From the NCBI RefSeq assembly GCF_014200405.1, contig NZ_JACHBQ010000001.1, positions 3,100,001 to 3,164,000 of the forward strand: a stretch of 64,000 nucleotides of DNA, in the 5' to 3' direction. The translations under genes were made by a program, and so were the position numbers. Under the pieces are notes generated by a model, which was given only the letters and a program-made list of their open reading frames with translations, was not told the DNA's origin and did no database searches. This DNA is from Cryobacterium roopkundense. Lineage in GTDB: Bacteria > Actinomycetota > Actinomycetes > Actinomycetales > Microbacteriaceae. Shown in pieces: positions 34,013-42,827 of the stretch (positions are counted from its first letter, which is position 1; each line of letters starts with the position of its first letter).

Positions 34013-34299
34013 CCGCAACACTGAAGATCATCCTCAGCGTGTTCACCGGTCTCGTACTGGGCGTCACCCTGGTGTTCCTCACCCTGGTGGCCGCCGTCAC
34101 GTACGCGTTCGCCACCGGCACCACGGCCACGGTGCCGGGAATGCTCACGGCCTGGTTCACCACCGAGAACAATCTGCCGGCGTTGAACTTCGAGCCCAAC
34201 GGCACCGGCCTCATGGTTGCCGTCTTCATTGTGACGGCCATCGTGGTGGCGCTCGCGGTGCGCCTTACCCTGAAGCACAAGCACTCCCCCGCATCATGA
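34009..34299 (+). CDS. Small 2-TM membrane protein of the ABC/M50 operon
   Basis: A 96-aa protein with two membrane helices (about residues 6-34 and 67-88) joined by a hydrophilic loop containing WFTTENNLPALNFEPNG, and a basic C-terminus. It overlaps the ATPase gene and the permease gene by ATGA at each side, so it is co-translated with both. It could be an accessory exporter subunit or a self-protection (immunity) protein; sequence alone does not decide. No family recognised. Confidence 0.75.
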   Translation: MTATLKIILSVFTGLVLGVTLVFLTLVAAVTYAFATGTTATVPGMLTAWFTTENNLPALNFEPNGTGLMVAVFIVTAIVVALAVRLTLKHKHSPAS

Positions 34300-35792
34300 G
34301 CGGTGCCCTCGCCGAAACGGCGCAGATCTCCGCGGTCACCCTGAAGCTGTGGACGAGGGAGCTCGCCTCCATCTTCCACACCACCGAACGCAGGGTGCGC
34401 GCCTCGGTGCTGTGCGTGGCCGCCGCAGCCGCCGCCTTCGGGCTTCTGCTGGCTGTGGCCAGCGCCGCGCAGCTCACCCAGAACATCCCCGAGGTGCTGC
34501 GCCTCAACATTGTGCGCACGGCGTTCGGCAGCGCCATCCTCATTCCGGCGATCGTGACGACGATTCTCTGCGTGACCATGCCGGCGCGCACGTCGTTGCA
34601 GACCCTGCTCGACCTGCTGCCCGTGGCCCGCAGGGTCTCCCGGGCCGGGCAGGTGGGGCCGTCGTTCGTGCTGGGGCTGGGGTTCAGCGCCGTGCTCTGC
34701 TCCACCACCATCGCCGTGGTGGCAAAACTCTACCCCGACCCGTTGCACATCGCGCTCGCCCTCGCCCTGCTCGTAGCGGTGATCGTGATCGTGCAGGGGC
34801 TGTCCATGGGCATCTTCACGCTCATCGCCTCCGGTCTGCGCCGATACGGGCGGCTGCCACAGCAGTACAGCGCCGCCGTGGCCGGGTGCTCGGTGATCGC
34901 GCTCGGCGTGGCCGCGATAGCGGCCGACCTGCTCACCTTCCGACCGGCCGTGGTGGGCGAGTTCACCGCTGCCGACCTGCTGCTCCACCGCGCGGCAGCC
35001 GGCGTGCTCACCGACCCAGCCGCCCCGGGTCCATGGCTGGTCATGCTGGCGTGGGCCTCCCTGTCGGCGGCCATCTTGACCGCGTCGTTCAGCGTGTACC
35101 GGCAAGAGCAGGGAACGGATGCCATCCGGCTGTTCCGCGGAAGCCGCCCCCGGCACACCCCGGCGTCCGCAGCGATCTGGCTCGAGGAGCTGCTCTCCGT
35201 GCGCAACCCGCAGGCCATCATGACCGTCGTGATCCTGGTTCCCGCGGTGTTCGCGCTGCACCTCATGGCGGCCGTGCCTCCGCTGCGCGACCTCGCGCAC
35301 ACCCTCGCGTTGAGCGCGCCGGTGTTCCCCTTCTTCCTGGCCGTGTACGCCGTGGGTCGCACCCTGCGAGTCCATTGGCTGGGCGTGCACCTGATCGCCC
35401 GGCCGCTGTGGTGGGTGAGTCCCAAGATCGTGGCCTACGCGGTGGGCGGAACGGTTCTCGGCTCCCTCGTGTTCGCCGTCGAGGTGCTCATCGGGTTGGC
35501 CGAGCCCTCGAGCGCCGCCCAGGTGGGTGCCCGGGCGGTTCTCGCGCTCGGTGCCGCCCTGCTCGCCGGCACGGTGGTTCCGTACAGCGACGAGCAGCCC
35601 CTGTCGATGACGGTGTCGGGCTTCTTGGCGGCCTTCATCTACCTGGTGATCGTGAGCCTGCTGGCGTGGTTGCAGGACTTCACCCCGGATGCGCTCATCT
35701 GGTTGATCACTCTGGTCTCCGCCGCCGGGTTGTTGCTGGCGTACGCCGGGGTCGCATCCGCCCACAGCACCGACGACGTGCGTCGTGCGTGA
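34296..35792 (+). CDS. ABC transporter permease, large membrane subunit
   Basis: A 498-aa protein with about 12 hydrophobic segments and no ATPase motif; its length and arrangement fit an ABC-2-type exporter permease. The central hydrophilic part (about residues 265-305) contains FRGSRPRHTPASAAIWLEE, a probable cytoplasmic coupling region. It starts inside the stop of the 2-TM gene and overlaps the metalloprotease gene by 8 bp. Substrate not known; the neighbouring small peptide is the obvious candidate. Confidence 0.82.
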   Translation: MSGALAETAQISAVTLKLWTRELASIFHTTERRVRASVLCVAAAAAAFGLLLAVASAAQLTQNIPEVLRLNIVRTAFGSAILIPAIVTTILCVTMPARTSLQTLLDLLPVARRVSRAGQVGPSFVLGLGFSAVLCSTTIAVVAKLYPDPLHIALALALLVAVIVIVQGLSMGIFTLIASGLRRYGRLPQQYSAAVAGCSVIALGVAAIAADLLTFRPAVVGEFTAADLLLHRAAAGVLTDPAAPGPWLVMLAWASLSAAILTASFSVYRQEQGTDAIRLFRGSRPRHTPASAAIWLEELLSVRNPQAIMTVVILVPAVFALHLMAAVPPLRDLAHTLALSAPVFPFFLAVYAVGRTLRVHWLGVHLIARPLWWVSPKIVAYAVGGTVLGSLVFAVEVLIGLAEPSSAAQVGARAVLALGAALLAGTVVPYSDEQPLSMTVSGFLAAFIYLVIVSLLAWLQDFTPDALIWLITLVSAAGLLLAYAGVASAHSTDDVRRA

Positions 35793-36477
35793 GCGCACGC
35801 TGGTACCCTCGGCCGGGGTCGAGGTGGTGAACGGCGCCTGGTGCTGCGCCGGCCTGGACCTGGCGACCGACGACCCGGCGGCGGCCTGCGAGCTCGGTCT
35901 GGTGAGCGTGGACTGGCACTGGGTGGGCAGGTCGCGCCGCGTTCGGCTGGCGCTGCCGGGCCGGTGGCGCAGCCGGCCCGTGCCGCGCGGTGCGATGCGG
36001 GCCGCCGCGGCGTCGGTGGCGCACAACGCCTGGGGAATGCTGCCGTGGTTCGGCGCCGTGGCGGCGCTGCTGCTCTGCGGGCTGGTTCCCGATATCGCCG
36101 CGCTGGCCGGAGTGGGCTGGGGCTTGGGCCTGTTTCTGCTGTCGGTGCTCGTGCACGAGGCCGGGCACGTGGTGGCGTTTCGCGTGGTGGGCGGACCCAA
36201 GGCGGCGGGCTTTCTGGTGAGCCGCGGCATGCGTTCTCACCTGGTGCGGCCGCGCCTGAGCAGGCGGGCAGACCTCACCATCATTGTTGCCGGGCCGCTC
36301 AGCCCGCTGCTGGCCGTGGGGGTGCTGTGGCCCGTGGTCTTCGCCTCGCCCGTGCTGTTTGTGGTCTGGTGCGTGCTGGCGCTGAGCCACGCCCTCACGC
36401 TGCTGGTGCCCGTGGGCGACGGCGCCAACGCCCGCGATGCCCTGCGCACACCAGCGAGCGCGCCCCGCCCCACCTGA
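35785..36477 (+). CDS. Site-2-type intramembrane zinc metalloprotease (M50-like)
   Basis: A 230-aa protein. An N-terminal soluble part of about 75 residues is followed by membrane helices carrying HEAGH at residues 124-128 (Zn ligands and catalytic Glu) and a later conserved GDGANARDAL segment with the third-ligand-type Asp near residue 212. This is the M50 arrangement in shortened form, without PDZ domain. The GTG start at 35785 overlaps the permease stop by 8 bp. Its place at the end of an exporter operon headed by a one-TM peptide suggests it cleaves that peptide in the membrane; that is inference. Confidence 0.85.
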   Translation: MRERTLVPSAGVEVVNGAWCCAGLDLATDDPAAACELGLVSVDWHWVGRSRRVRLALPGRWRSRPVPRGAMRAAAASVAHNAWGMLPWFGAVAALLLCGLVPDIAALAGVGWGLGLFLLSVLVHEAGHVVAFRVVGGPKAAGFLVSRGMRSHLVRPRLSRRADLTIIVAGPLSPLLAVGVLWPVVFASPVLFVVWCVLALSHALTLLVPVGDGANARDALRTPASAPRPT

Positions 36478-36507
36478 ATTGCTCGTCGTAGCGGATGACG
36501 ACGTGGT

Positions 36508-36535
36508 CACCCGCCCGTTAACGGTTGAGCGGGTG
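36508..36535. terminator. Hairpin between convergent genes
   Basis: CACCCGC (36508-36514) pairs with GCGGGTG (36529-36535) around an inner palindrome CCGTTAACGG (36515-36524). It lies in the 60-bp gap where the rightward protease gene and the leftward zinc-ribbon gene meet, so it is well placed as a bidirectional terminator. It lacks a long T-tract. Confidence 0.5.
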
Positions 36536-36537
36536 CT

Positions 36538-36777
36538 CTATTCGTCGTCCAGCACCTTGAAGACGTCGGGCAGCAGCACGGTCAGGCCGCACGCCGGGCA
36601 TCGCTCGCTGATGACGAGACGCTCCTTCACGAAGCGCTGTTCCGGCACCATCTCCGTGCCGCACGATGGGCAGCTCGGGCCAATGATGCCGTCACCGTCA
36701 AATGTGATCTTCAGCCCGGAACCGATGTCTTCCGTGAAATCGAACAGGTCGGGTGGTTGCTCATCCTCTGGCGTCAT
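36538..36777 (-). CDS. Small zinc-ribbon protein
   Basis: A 79-aa protein with two CPxCG knuckles (CPSCGTEM and CPACGLTV) that should bind one zinc ion, an acidic N-terminus (MTPEDEQPPDLFDFTED) and an acidic end. The ATG at 36777 is preferred; the open frame reaches 36849 with a basic, unlikely leader. I do not recognise a named family. Function unknown. Confidence 0.7.
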   Translation of the reverse strand: MTPEDEQPPDLFDFTEDIGSGLKITFDGDGIIGPSCPSCGTEMVPEQRFVKERLVISERCPACGLTVLLPDVFKVLDDE

Positions 36778-36872
36778 GTCGCTGAGTATGCCCGGATGGC
36801 CTCGCACCCGTGCACCCCACGTTCGGGGCGTCTCGGAACGTCTGACCAACGGCCCGACGTCACGCGTGCCTA

Positions 36873-38675
36873 TTAGTGGAGTGCCTCGTCGCAGCTCAGG
36901 TCGACGTCCGCCACCGGGTTGGTGGTGATCAGCGGCGTGCTCACGGCCTCAAGCGCCCCGTGCTCCGCCGATCCGCCCAGCAGGTGAAAGCGCGTCGTGA
37001 CGGACTCGCCCGGTGCCAGTTCAACACCGAGTTGACTCACGGAATATCCCATGTGCGCCGCCGGGTGGTACGGCACGGCCTCTCCCCCACGGGCCACGCC
37101 CATGTTCTCCGAACCGGGCGGTCCGTAAACCAGAATCAGGGTTTTCACGTTCCCCTTAACCACACCGAATGTGCCCGGTCCGGTCACCGACGGCGGCAAG
37201 ACCTCCCCGGCATTCGGCGGGGCGGTGCTCGTGAGCGTCACGTCAACCGCGTAGTACGGCCTCTCGTCTTCGCGGCACGTCACTTCGCCGAGGCCGATTT
37301 GCACGTCCAGGTATGGGTCCATCTTGGCGCCCGTGGCGTCATTGAAGTAGATGCCTATTCGCTCGGCGGCGGCATCACTCACCGGAAGGTCGCCCGTCAG
37401 GGTGGTTCCGGCCAGCACGGTTTGGTCCTCCTCATGTGCGCTCCACAGAAGTATGCGTCGTTCATCGCCGGCCTGAGCCAGCGCCGAAATAAGCGCCTTG
37501 GGCTCTGCCTGGCCTCCCGCTAGCGCCTCGAAAACAGCGGATGCCGCCGACGCAAAGAACGCGTCCTGCTCGGCAGAGCTATCGTACTTTGTGTACACGT
37601 CCGTGAGCAGCAGCTGCACGGCATTTTCGCTGGTGAGCACGTCGCCCGTCGCCAGCGTGATGGGCCCGGTCGAACGCAACAGATAGCTGAGCGCCACCGG
37701 GTCCAGGGAGATGACGCCGTCAACCTCCGCGTCGTATTTCTGTTTCCACATCTCTCGAGCGAGCCGTCCCGTCGTGGGGAAGTCCGGAGTGAGCGTGACG
37801 TCACCCATAAAAGTACTGATTCGATCGGTGAAGAGCCCGCGTGTTTCAACCGGCAGGTCAAGCACTGGGTCGGGGAATATGATGCCGTTCGCCGACTCCT
37901 GGCGAACGATTTCAATCCCGCCGTCGTTGGTCGCAATTTCCGCGAAGGCTCCGGGGAGCCCGCCGGTCGCTCGAACCTCCGCGTTGTTCTGAAACAGAAG
38001 CAGATAGGAACGCGACCCCCCGGCACCAAGCATTGCCGGAACGAGCTGGGCCGCCCGGTTCGCTGAGTTCACTGTGACGGCTGTCTTTTCAACGAGCTGC
38101 GAGAGCTGGCGCGCTGCGGCGTCCACCTGCGGAATGGTTCCGGACGTATCGATCTCGCCCAGGTCCGACTGGGCCTTCTCGAGGGTGCGATCCGCGTTAG
38201 CGATGTTCACTTGTGCCTCCATGATGGGGCCCAGATCGACGGTTCCGCCGGTCGGGCTGAAGGCGTCAACGCTGAACCCATCCGCGAGCGACACCAACGG
38301 CGTGACCGCCGACTCGCTGATGTCGTTCACGACCTGAGCCAGCTGACGGACGGCCGCCAGGTTCGGTCCCAGAAACGGCAGGATCTCAAACGCCCGCCAG
38401 ACCGGATCGCTTGTGAGCGCCGCGGCCGAGTTCGCATGTGAGTTGAGATCAGCAACGGCTCGTTGCGCGGAGGCAACGTCACCATCCGTGATGCCATTTT
38501 GAATCGATGTGGCCAGGGGCATTGCGGCTTCGAGCTCGCTCTTTGCCATCAGCGCGCGGGCGCCAACCCATGCGCACAGGAGAAGGAGCAGAAATACCGC
38601 TGCGGCGATGCCAAGCACCCAGATTGGGCGGTCTTGTTTGCGCGGTCGCGTTCGGAGCTTTTGGGGGCTTGACAC
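36873..38675 (-). CDS. DUF4012-domain membrane protein
   Basis: A 600-aa protein with a GTG start at 38675, a basic N-terminus (KLRTRPRKQ), one membrane helix at about residues 17-40, and a long extracytoplasmic region. It contains SYLLLFQNNAEVRATGGLPGAF, the DUF4012 hallmark, plus PVALSYLLRSTGPI and further conserved blocks. Proteins of this family often neighbour capsule or exopolysaccharide genes in actinobacteria, as here. Their biochemical role is not established; a part in polymer display or attachment is speculation. It is divergent from the UDP-sugar cassette. Confidence 0.85.
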   Translation of the reverse strand: MSSPQKLRTRPRKQDRPIWVLGIAAAVFLLLLLCAWVGARALMAKSELEAAMPLATSIQNGITDGDVASAQRAVADLNSHANSAAALTSDPVWRAFEILPFLGPNLAAVRQLAQVVNDISESAVTPLVSLADGFSVDAFSPTGGTVDLGPIMEAQVNIANADRTLEKAQSDLGEIDTSGTIPQVDAAARQLSQLVEKTAVTVNSANRAAQLVPAMLGAGGSRSYLLLFQNNAEVRATGGLPGAFAEIATNDGGIEIVRQESANGIIFPDPVLDLPVETRGLFTDRISTFMGDVTLTPDFPTTGRLAREMWKQKYDAEVDGVISLDPVALSYLLRSTGPITLATGDVLTSENAVQLLLTDVYTKYDSSAEQDAFFASAASAVFEALAGGQAEPKALISALAQAGDERRILLWSAHEEDQTVLAGTTLTGDLPVSDAAAERIGIYFNDATGAKMDPYLDVQIGLGEVTCREDERPYYAVDVTLTSTAPPNAGEVLPPSVTGPGTFGVVKGNVKTLILVYGPPGSENMGVARGGEAVPYHPAAHMGYSVSQLGVELAPGESVTTRFHLLGGSAEHGALEAVSTPLITTNPVADVDLSCDEALH

Positions 38676-38763
38676 GACCCTATTCAACCAGATGCTTTCC
38701 GCACTCACACAGCAGATAGACTCAACTGAAATATTTCGTAAGGACCTCGGGGGCGGGCATAAA
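38676..38763. promoter_or_regulatory. 88-bp divergent control region with a TTGACA box
   Basis: This short, AT-richer region separates the leftward DUF4012 gene and the rightward sugar cassette. A perfect TTGACA sits at 38669-38674 (just inside the DUF4012 start), with a weak ATGCTT at 38692-38697 after 17 bp as a possible -10. The assignment is tentative. Confidence 0.35.
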
Positions 38764-39351
38764 ATGCACATCGCAGAAAGTGCGACGGTTTCTGATCGCG
38801 CAACCATGGGAACAGGCGTCAAGGTCTGGGATCTGGCACAAGTTCGAGAAGAAGCAATCGTTGGCGACAATTCCATAGTCGGACGTGGCGCCTACATCGG
38901 CGCCGGAGTGAAGATCGGTGCGAATTCTAAGATACAGAATGATGCTCTGATCTACGAGCCTGCCGTCTTGGGAACAGGTGTCTTCATCGGCCCGGCCGTG
39001 GTCTTGACGAACGACACGTATCCACGCGCGATCAACCCCGATGGTACCCAGAAATCCGCTGCCGATTGGATCCCCACCGGCGTCATAATCGACGAAGGTG
39101 CGGCCATCGGCGCGCGCGCTGTGTGTGTCGCACCGGTGCACATTGGACGATGGGCAACCGTCGCGGCAGGGGCGGTCGTGATCAAGGACGTACTGGATTT
39201 TGCGCTGGTCGCGGGGGTACCCGCGCGACAAATTGGTTGGGTCGGAAAAGCAGGTTACCCACTCACCGCCGTGGGCGACATCTGGGTTTGTCCACAATCA
39301 GACGACCACTATGAGGTGGCCACCAACGGGCTAACGGAGAGAGCAAAGTGA
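38764..39351 (+). CDS. wbpD: UDP-3-amino-GlcNAcA N-acetyltransferase-like (left-handed beta-helix)
   Basis: Acetylates the 3-amino group of the nucleotide sugar. The 195-aa product shows hexapeptide repeats (VGDNSIVGRGAYIGAGVKIG), then a VFIGPAVVLTNDTYPRAI loop, GVIIDEGAAIGARAVC and VAAGAVVIKDV, which match the WbpD/WlbB type. The start at 38764 is chosen because the upstream open frame lies antisense to the DUF4012 gene. The stop overlaps the next gene as GTGA. Acetyl-CoA dependence is from the family. Confidence 0.85.
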   Translation: MHIAESATVSDRATMGTGVKVWDLAQVREEAIVGDNSIVGRGAYIGAGVKIGANSKIQNDALIYEPAVLGTGVFIGPAVVLTNDTYPRAINPDGTQKSAADWIPTGVIIDEGAAIGARAVCVAPVHIGRWATVAAGAVVIKDVLDFALVAGVPARQIGWVGKAGYPLTAVGDIWVCPQSDDHYEVATNGLTERAK

Positions 39352-40451
39352 TTTCAGCTTCCATTCCTAATTTCATTCCCGCCGCTCGCCCTCTTATTGG
39401 CGACGACGAACGACGAGCAGTCGATGCCGTCCTCGTGTCCGGGCAACTAGCGCAGGGCAATGAGGTCAAACTTTTCGAAGAAGAATTTTCTCAGGTCCTC
39501 GTGGATGGTCGATCCGCCGTCGCTGTAAATTCGGGGACTTCGGGGCTTCATCTGGGGCTCCTGGCCGCGGGGATCGGTCCGGGAGACGAAGTCATCGTGC
39601 CGTCCTTCACCTTTGCGGCGACCGCCAATTCAGTAGCTCTGACTGGCGCAACACCCATTTTTGCGGACATTGAACCGGATCACTATTGCCTTGATCCTGA
39701 TTCGGTAGAAGCCGCTATTTCCAGCCGAACTGCAGGGATCCTGCCCGTGCATCTTTACGGTCACCCCGCAAATATGCCTAGCCTTCAGCGAATCGCAACC
39801 GCCAATGGACTCAAACTTTTTGAAGACGCTGCCCAGGCACATGGAGCAAGCCTTAACGGCGAACGCGTTGGTTCATTCGGTGACTTTGCCATGTTTAGCC
39901 TGTACCCGACGAAAAACATGACGTCTGGCGAGGGCGGAATGGTCACGATGAACTCACCAGAGATCGAACGGCGCATGCGGTTGCTTCGCAACCAAGGCAT
40001 GGAACGTCAATACGAGAACGAGCTCGTCGGGTTCAATGCGCGCATGACCAACATTCACGCGGCCATCGGACGCGTCCAGCTCACCAAGATCTGGGGATGG
40101 ACCGAGCAACGCCGCCAGAACGCCGCCTTCTTGTCAGAGCACTTGACAAACGTTGTCATCCCGAAGACCGCACCCGGAGCTGAGCCCGTCTATCACCAGT
40201 ACACAATTCGAGTGCTCGAGGATCGAGATCGCATCGTTGCGGCGCTCCGGGACGAGCACCACATCGGGACCGGCGTGTACTACCCCATACCGAATCATCG
40301 TCTGCCCTCCTTTCAACAGGCTCTGGACTTGCCGGAGACCGAAGCAGCATCGCAGCAGGTGCTCTCTCTTCCTGTGCACCCCTCTCTTACATCGAACGAT
40401 CTTGAACGAATCGTTTCCGCAGTGAACAAACTCACCAAGGCAGGTTCCTAA
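39348..40451 (+). CDS. wbpE: DegT/DnrJ/EryC1-type PLP aminotransferase (WbpE-like)
   Basis: Aminates a 3-keto nucleotide sugar using glutamate and PLP. The 367-aa enzyme has the family features: NSGTSGLHLGLLAAGIGPGD, FEDAAQAHGA (PLP-pyridine Asp) and the Schiff-base lysine within SLYPTKNMTSGEGGM, followed by LRNQGM and the acceptor loop NARMTNIHAAIGR. Length is normal. The GTG start overlaps the wbpD-like stop; the stop overlaps the next ATG (TAATG). Its position fits step 3 of UDP-GlcNAc3NAcA synthesis. Confidence 0.9.
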   Translation: MISASIPNFIPAARPLIGDDERRAVDAVLVSGQLAQGNEVKLFEEEFSQVLVDGRSAVAVNSGTSGLHLGLLAAGIGPGDEVIVPSFTFAATANSVALTGATPIFADIEPDHYCLDPDSVEAAISSRTAGILPVHLYGHPANMPSLQRIATANGLKLFEDAAQAHGASLNGERVGSFGDFAMFSLYPTKNMTSGEGGMVTMNSPEIERRMRLLRNQGMERQYENELVGFNARMTNIHAAIGRVQLTKIWGWTEQRRQNAAFLSEHLTNVVIPKTAPGAEPVYHQYTIRVLEDRDRIVAALRDEHHIGTGVYYPIPNHRLPSFQQALDLPETEAASQQVLSLPVHPSLTSNDLERIVSAVNKLTKAGS

Positions 40452-41437
40452 TGACAGAGCTTAGAGCTGGCCTTATCGGCTTAGGTATGATGGGTCGCCA
40501 CCATGCGCGGGTTCTTCGCGAGATCACGGGAGTTGAGCTTGTCGCCGTGGCTGATGAAATGGGCGACCCCCACAACGTGGCAGGCAGCACCCCGTTCTGC
40601 CGGACCGTCGACGAATTGCTGGAGCACAACTTGGACATGGCCGTTGTGGCCGTCCCCACCGCGTTCCATGCCGCCGTCGGCCTCGCGCTAGCCGAAGCCG
40701 GCGTGCACGCCCTCATCGAAAAGCCAATCGCCAACACAGCAGAGGAGGGCGCCCAGTTGGCCGCCGCCTTCGAATCCCGTGGACTCGTCGGCGCTGTTGG
40801 CCACATCGAGCGTTTCAATCCCGCACTGCAGAGTATGAGAGAACGCATTTCGGCTGGAGACCTCGGTGCGGTCTATCAGATAGCGACTCGTCGGCAGGGA
40901 CCATTTCCGGCTCGAATCGCGGACGTCGGCGTCGTCAAGGATCTGGGCACCCATGACATAGATTCAACGGCCTGGCTCGCGCAGAGCGCATACTCGTCCG
41001 TATTCGCACAAACCGCGCTCAAGAGCGGTCGCCCACACGAAGACCTCGTGGTCGTCACTGGCCGCCTCGCGAACAACGTCATTACAAATCACCTTGTAAA
41101 TTGGCTTTCCCCTCTAAAAGAACGCGTCACCATCGCCACTGGGGAGAAGGGATCGTTCGTGGCAGACACACTCACGGCGGACCTGACCTTCTTCGAAAAC
41201 GGCACGGTCGAAACCCTCTGGGACCCGATCTCAGCATTTCGGGGCGTGGCCGAGGGCTCGATGATTCGGTACGCCTTGAAGAAGCGCGAACCGCTTCTCG
41301 TTGAGCATGAAGCCTTCCGCGACGCAGTACTCGGTCTTCGAAATGACATCGTCACTATGCGGGACGGCCTCGCAACGCTGCGGGTTGCAGAGGCTGCGAT
41401 CAAGTCCTCCAAGAATGGCCAAGTTGTTTCTCTCTAG
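40451..41437 (+). CDS. wbpB: Gfo/Idh/MocA-family oxidoreductase (WbpB-like)
   Basis: An NAD(P)-dependent sugar oxidoreductase, 328 aa. It has an N-terminal Rossmann fold GLIGLGMMGRHHARVLRE, the EKPIA motif (Lys near residue 94), and a C-terminal alpha/beta domain with DLGTHDIDSTAWL (catalytic His/Asp). With the neighbouring aminotransferase and acetyltransferase it should oxidise C3 of UDP-GlcNAc or UDP-GlcNAcA. A GnnA-type role (3-dehydrogenation of UDP-GlcNAc) is the main alternative. Confidence 0.87.
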   Translation: MTELRAGLIGLGMMGRHHARVLREITGVELVAVADEMGDPHNVAGSTPFCRTVDELLEHNLDMAVVAVPTAFHAAVGLALAEAGVHALIEKPIANTAEEGAQLAAAFESRGLVGAVGHIERFNPALQSMRERISAGDLGAVYQIATRRQGPFPARIADVGVVKDLGTHDIDSTAWLAQSAYSSVFAQTALKSGRPHEDLVVVTGRLANNVITNHLVNWLSPLKERVTIATGEKGSFVADTLTADLTFFENGTVETLWDPISAFRGVAEGSMIRYALKKREPLLVEHEAFRDAVLGLRNDIVTMRDGLATLRVAEAAIKSSKNGQVVSL

Positions 41438-41488
41438 AATTCCCGCCGTGAAGCCCGCAAAGGTTTCTTATTTCGAAAGTTTCCTCCC

Positions 41489-42787
41489 GTGAAGATCGCC
41501 GTAATTGCCTTAGGAAAAATTGGTCTCCCCCTAGCTGTGCAATTTGCCAGCAAGGGGCATGACGTAATCGGAGTGGACGTCAACCAAACGGTTGTTGATT
41601 TGGTCAACGCCGGCAAGGAACCCTTTCCTGGCGAGCACCTACTCCAAGAAAAGCTCACGGAGCTAGTAGCAGCGGGCAGGCTCACCGCCACGACCGACTA
41701 TTCAGTTGCTGTCCCCACCGCCGACGCCGTCGTGCTTGTCGTGCCGCTTTTCGTCGACAAGGAAGCCAAACCAGATTTCGCCTGGATGGATGCCGCCACG
41801 AAATCTCTATCTGAGCACTTGACCAAAGACACGCTCGTTTCCTACGAGACCACTTTGCCTGTTGGAACAACGCGGGATCGCTGGAAGCCACAGCTCGAAG
41901 CTGGGAGCGGCCTCACAGAGGGTGCCGACTTCCACGTCGTCTTTTCTCCCGAGCGGGTTTTGACTGGTCGAATTTTCGCTGACCTACGCAAGTACCCCAA
42001 ACTAGTCGGTGGCCTGTCCCCACTAGGAGCCGCACTAGCAGTCGAATTCTACGATTCGGTGCTGGACTTCGACGACCGTCCCGATCTGAAGCGGACAAAT
42101 GGTGTCTGGGATTTGGGATCTGCCGAGGCCGCTGAGCTCGCAAAGTTGGCGGAGACGACGTATCGCGACGTAAATATCGGCCTGGCCAACGAATTCGCTC
42201 GATATGCCGACCAGACCGGTATCGACGTCTACCAAGTCATCGACGCGTGCAACTCACAGCCCTTCAGCCACATCCATCAGCCAGGAATCGCGGTCGGGGG
42301 CCACTGCATCCCCGTGTATCCGAGGTTGTACCTGTGGAATGACCCGGAGGCCACCATAGTGCGCGCGGCCCGGGCGCGAAATGCCTCCATGCCAGAATAC
42401 GCGGTGGACCAGCTGGAGCAGGCTCACGGCTCACTCAGAGGCGCCAGCGTCGTTGTCCTCGGTGCTGCATATCGCGGTGGTGTAAAGGAAACGGCGTTCT
42501 CGGGCGCGTTCGATACGGTGGCGGCGCTCGAGAAACGCGATGCACACGTAAGCGTCCACGATCCCCTATATTCAGATGTCGAACTTGAAGCCTTGGGCTT
42601 AACCCCGTTTATGCAGGGTACAGCCGTCGATGTGGCCGTAGTTCAGGCGGATCACACCGAGTATCGGACTTGGGGTCCTGCCGATGTGCCCGGAATTCGC
42701 ACGTTGCTAGACGGAAGACACTTTTTATCGCCAGAACAGTGGCCGAATGTTACCTTTGCTGTGCTCGGCAGCCCGCTGGCGTACTGA
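41489..42787 (+). CDS. wbpA: UDP-GlcNAc 6-dehydrogenase-like nucleotide-sugar dehydrogenase (WbpA-like)
   Basis: Oxidises C6 of a UDP-hexose to the uronate with two NAD. The 432-aa product shows ALGKIGLPLAVQFASKGH (NAD site), SYETTLPVGTT, SPERVLTGRIFADLRKYPK, the catalytic Cys in AVGGHCIPVYP, and a UDP-binding C-terminal domain (VVVLGAAYRGGVKET). The sequence is closer to the WbpA/UDP-ManNAc dehydrogenase branch than to UDP-glucose dehydrogenase. It is 51 bp after the WbpB-like gene and is the last gene of the cassette. Exact substrate is inferred from context. Confidence 0.87.
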   Translation: MKIAVIALGKIGLPLAVQFASKGHDVIGVDVNQTVVDLVNAGKEPFPGEHLLQEKLTELVAAGRLTATTDYSVAVPTADAVVLVVPLFVDKEAKPDFAWMDAATKSLSEHLTKDTLVSYETTLPVGTTRDRWKPQLEAGSGLTEGADFHVVFSPERVLTGRIFADLRKYPKLVGGLSPLGAALAVEFYDSVLDFDDRPDLKRTNGVWDLGSAEAAELAKLAETTYRDVNIGLANEFARYADQTGIDVYQVIDACNSQPFSHIHQPGIAVGGHCIPVYPRLYLWNDPEATIVRAARARNASMPEYAVDQLEQAHGSLRGASVVVLGAAYRGGVKETAFSGAFDTVAALEKRDAHVSVHDPLYSDVELEALGLTPFMQGTAVDVAVVQADHTEYRTWGPADVPGIRTLLDGRHFLSPEQWPNVTFAVLGSPLAY

Positions 42788-42827
42788 ATACTCCACAATA
42801 AAGAGCCGGGATGCAATTGACCTTCGT

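Noticed and set aside
33984..36230. A 748-codon open frame on the minus strand opposite the ABC/M50 operon
   Set aside because: It is antisense to four well-supported genes. Its product is a Gly/Arg/His/Gln-rich low-complexity sequence typical of shadow frames in GC-rich DNA, and no ribosome-binding site or family is visible.
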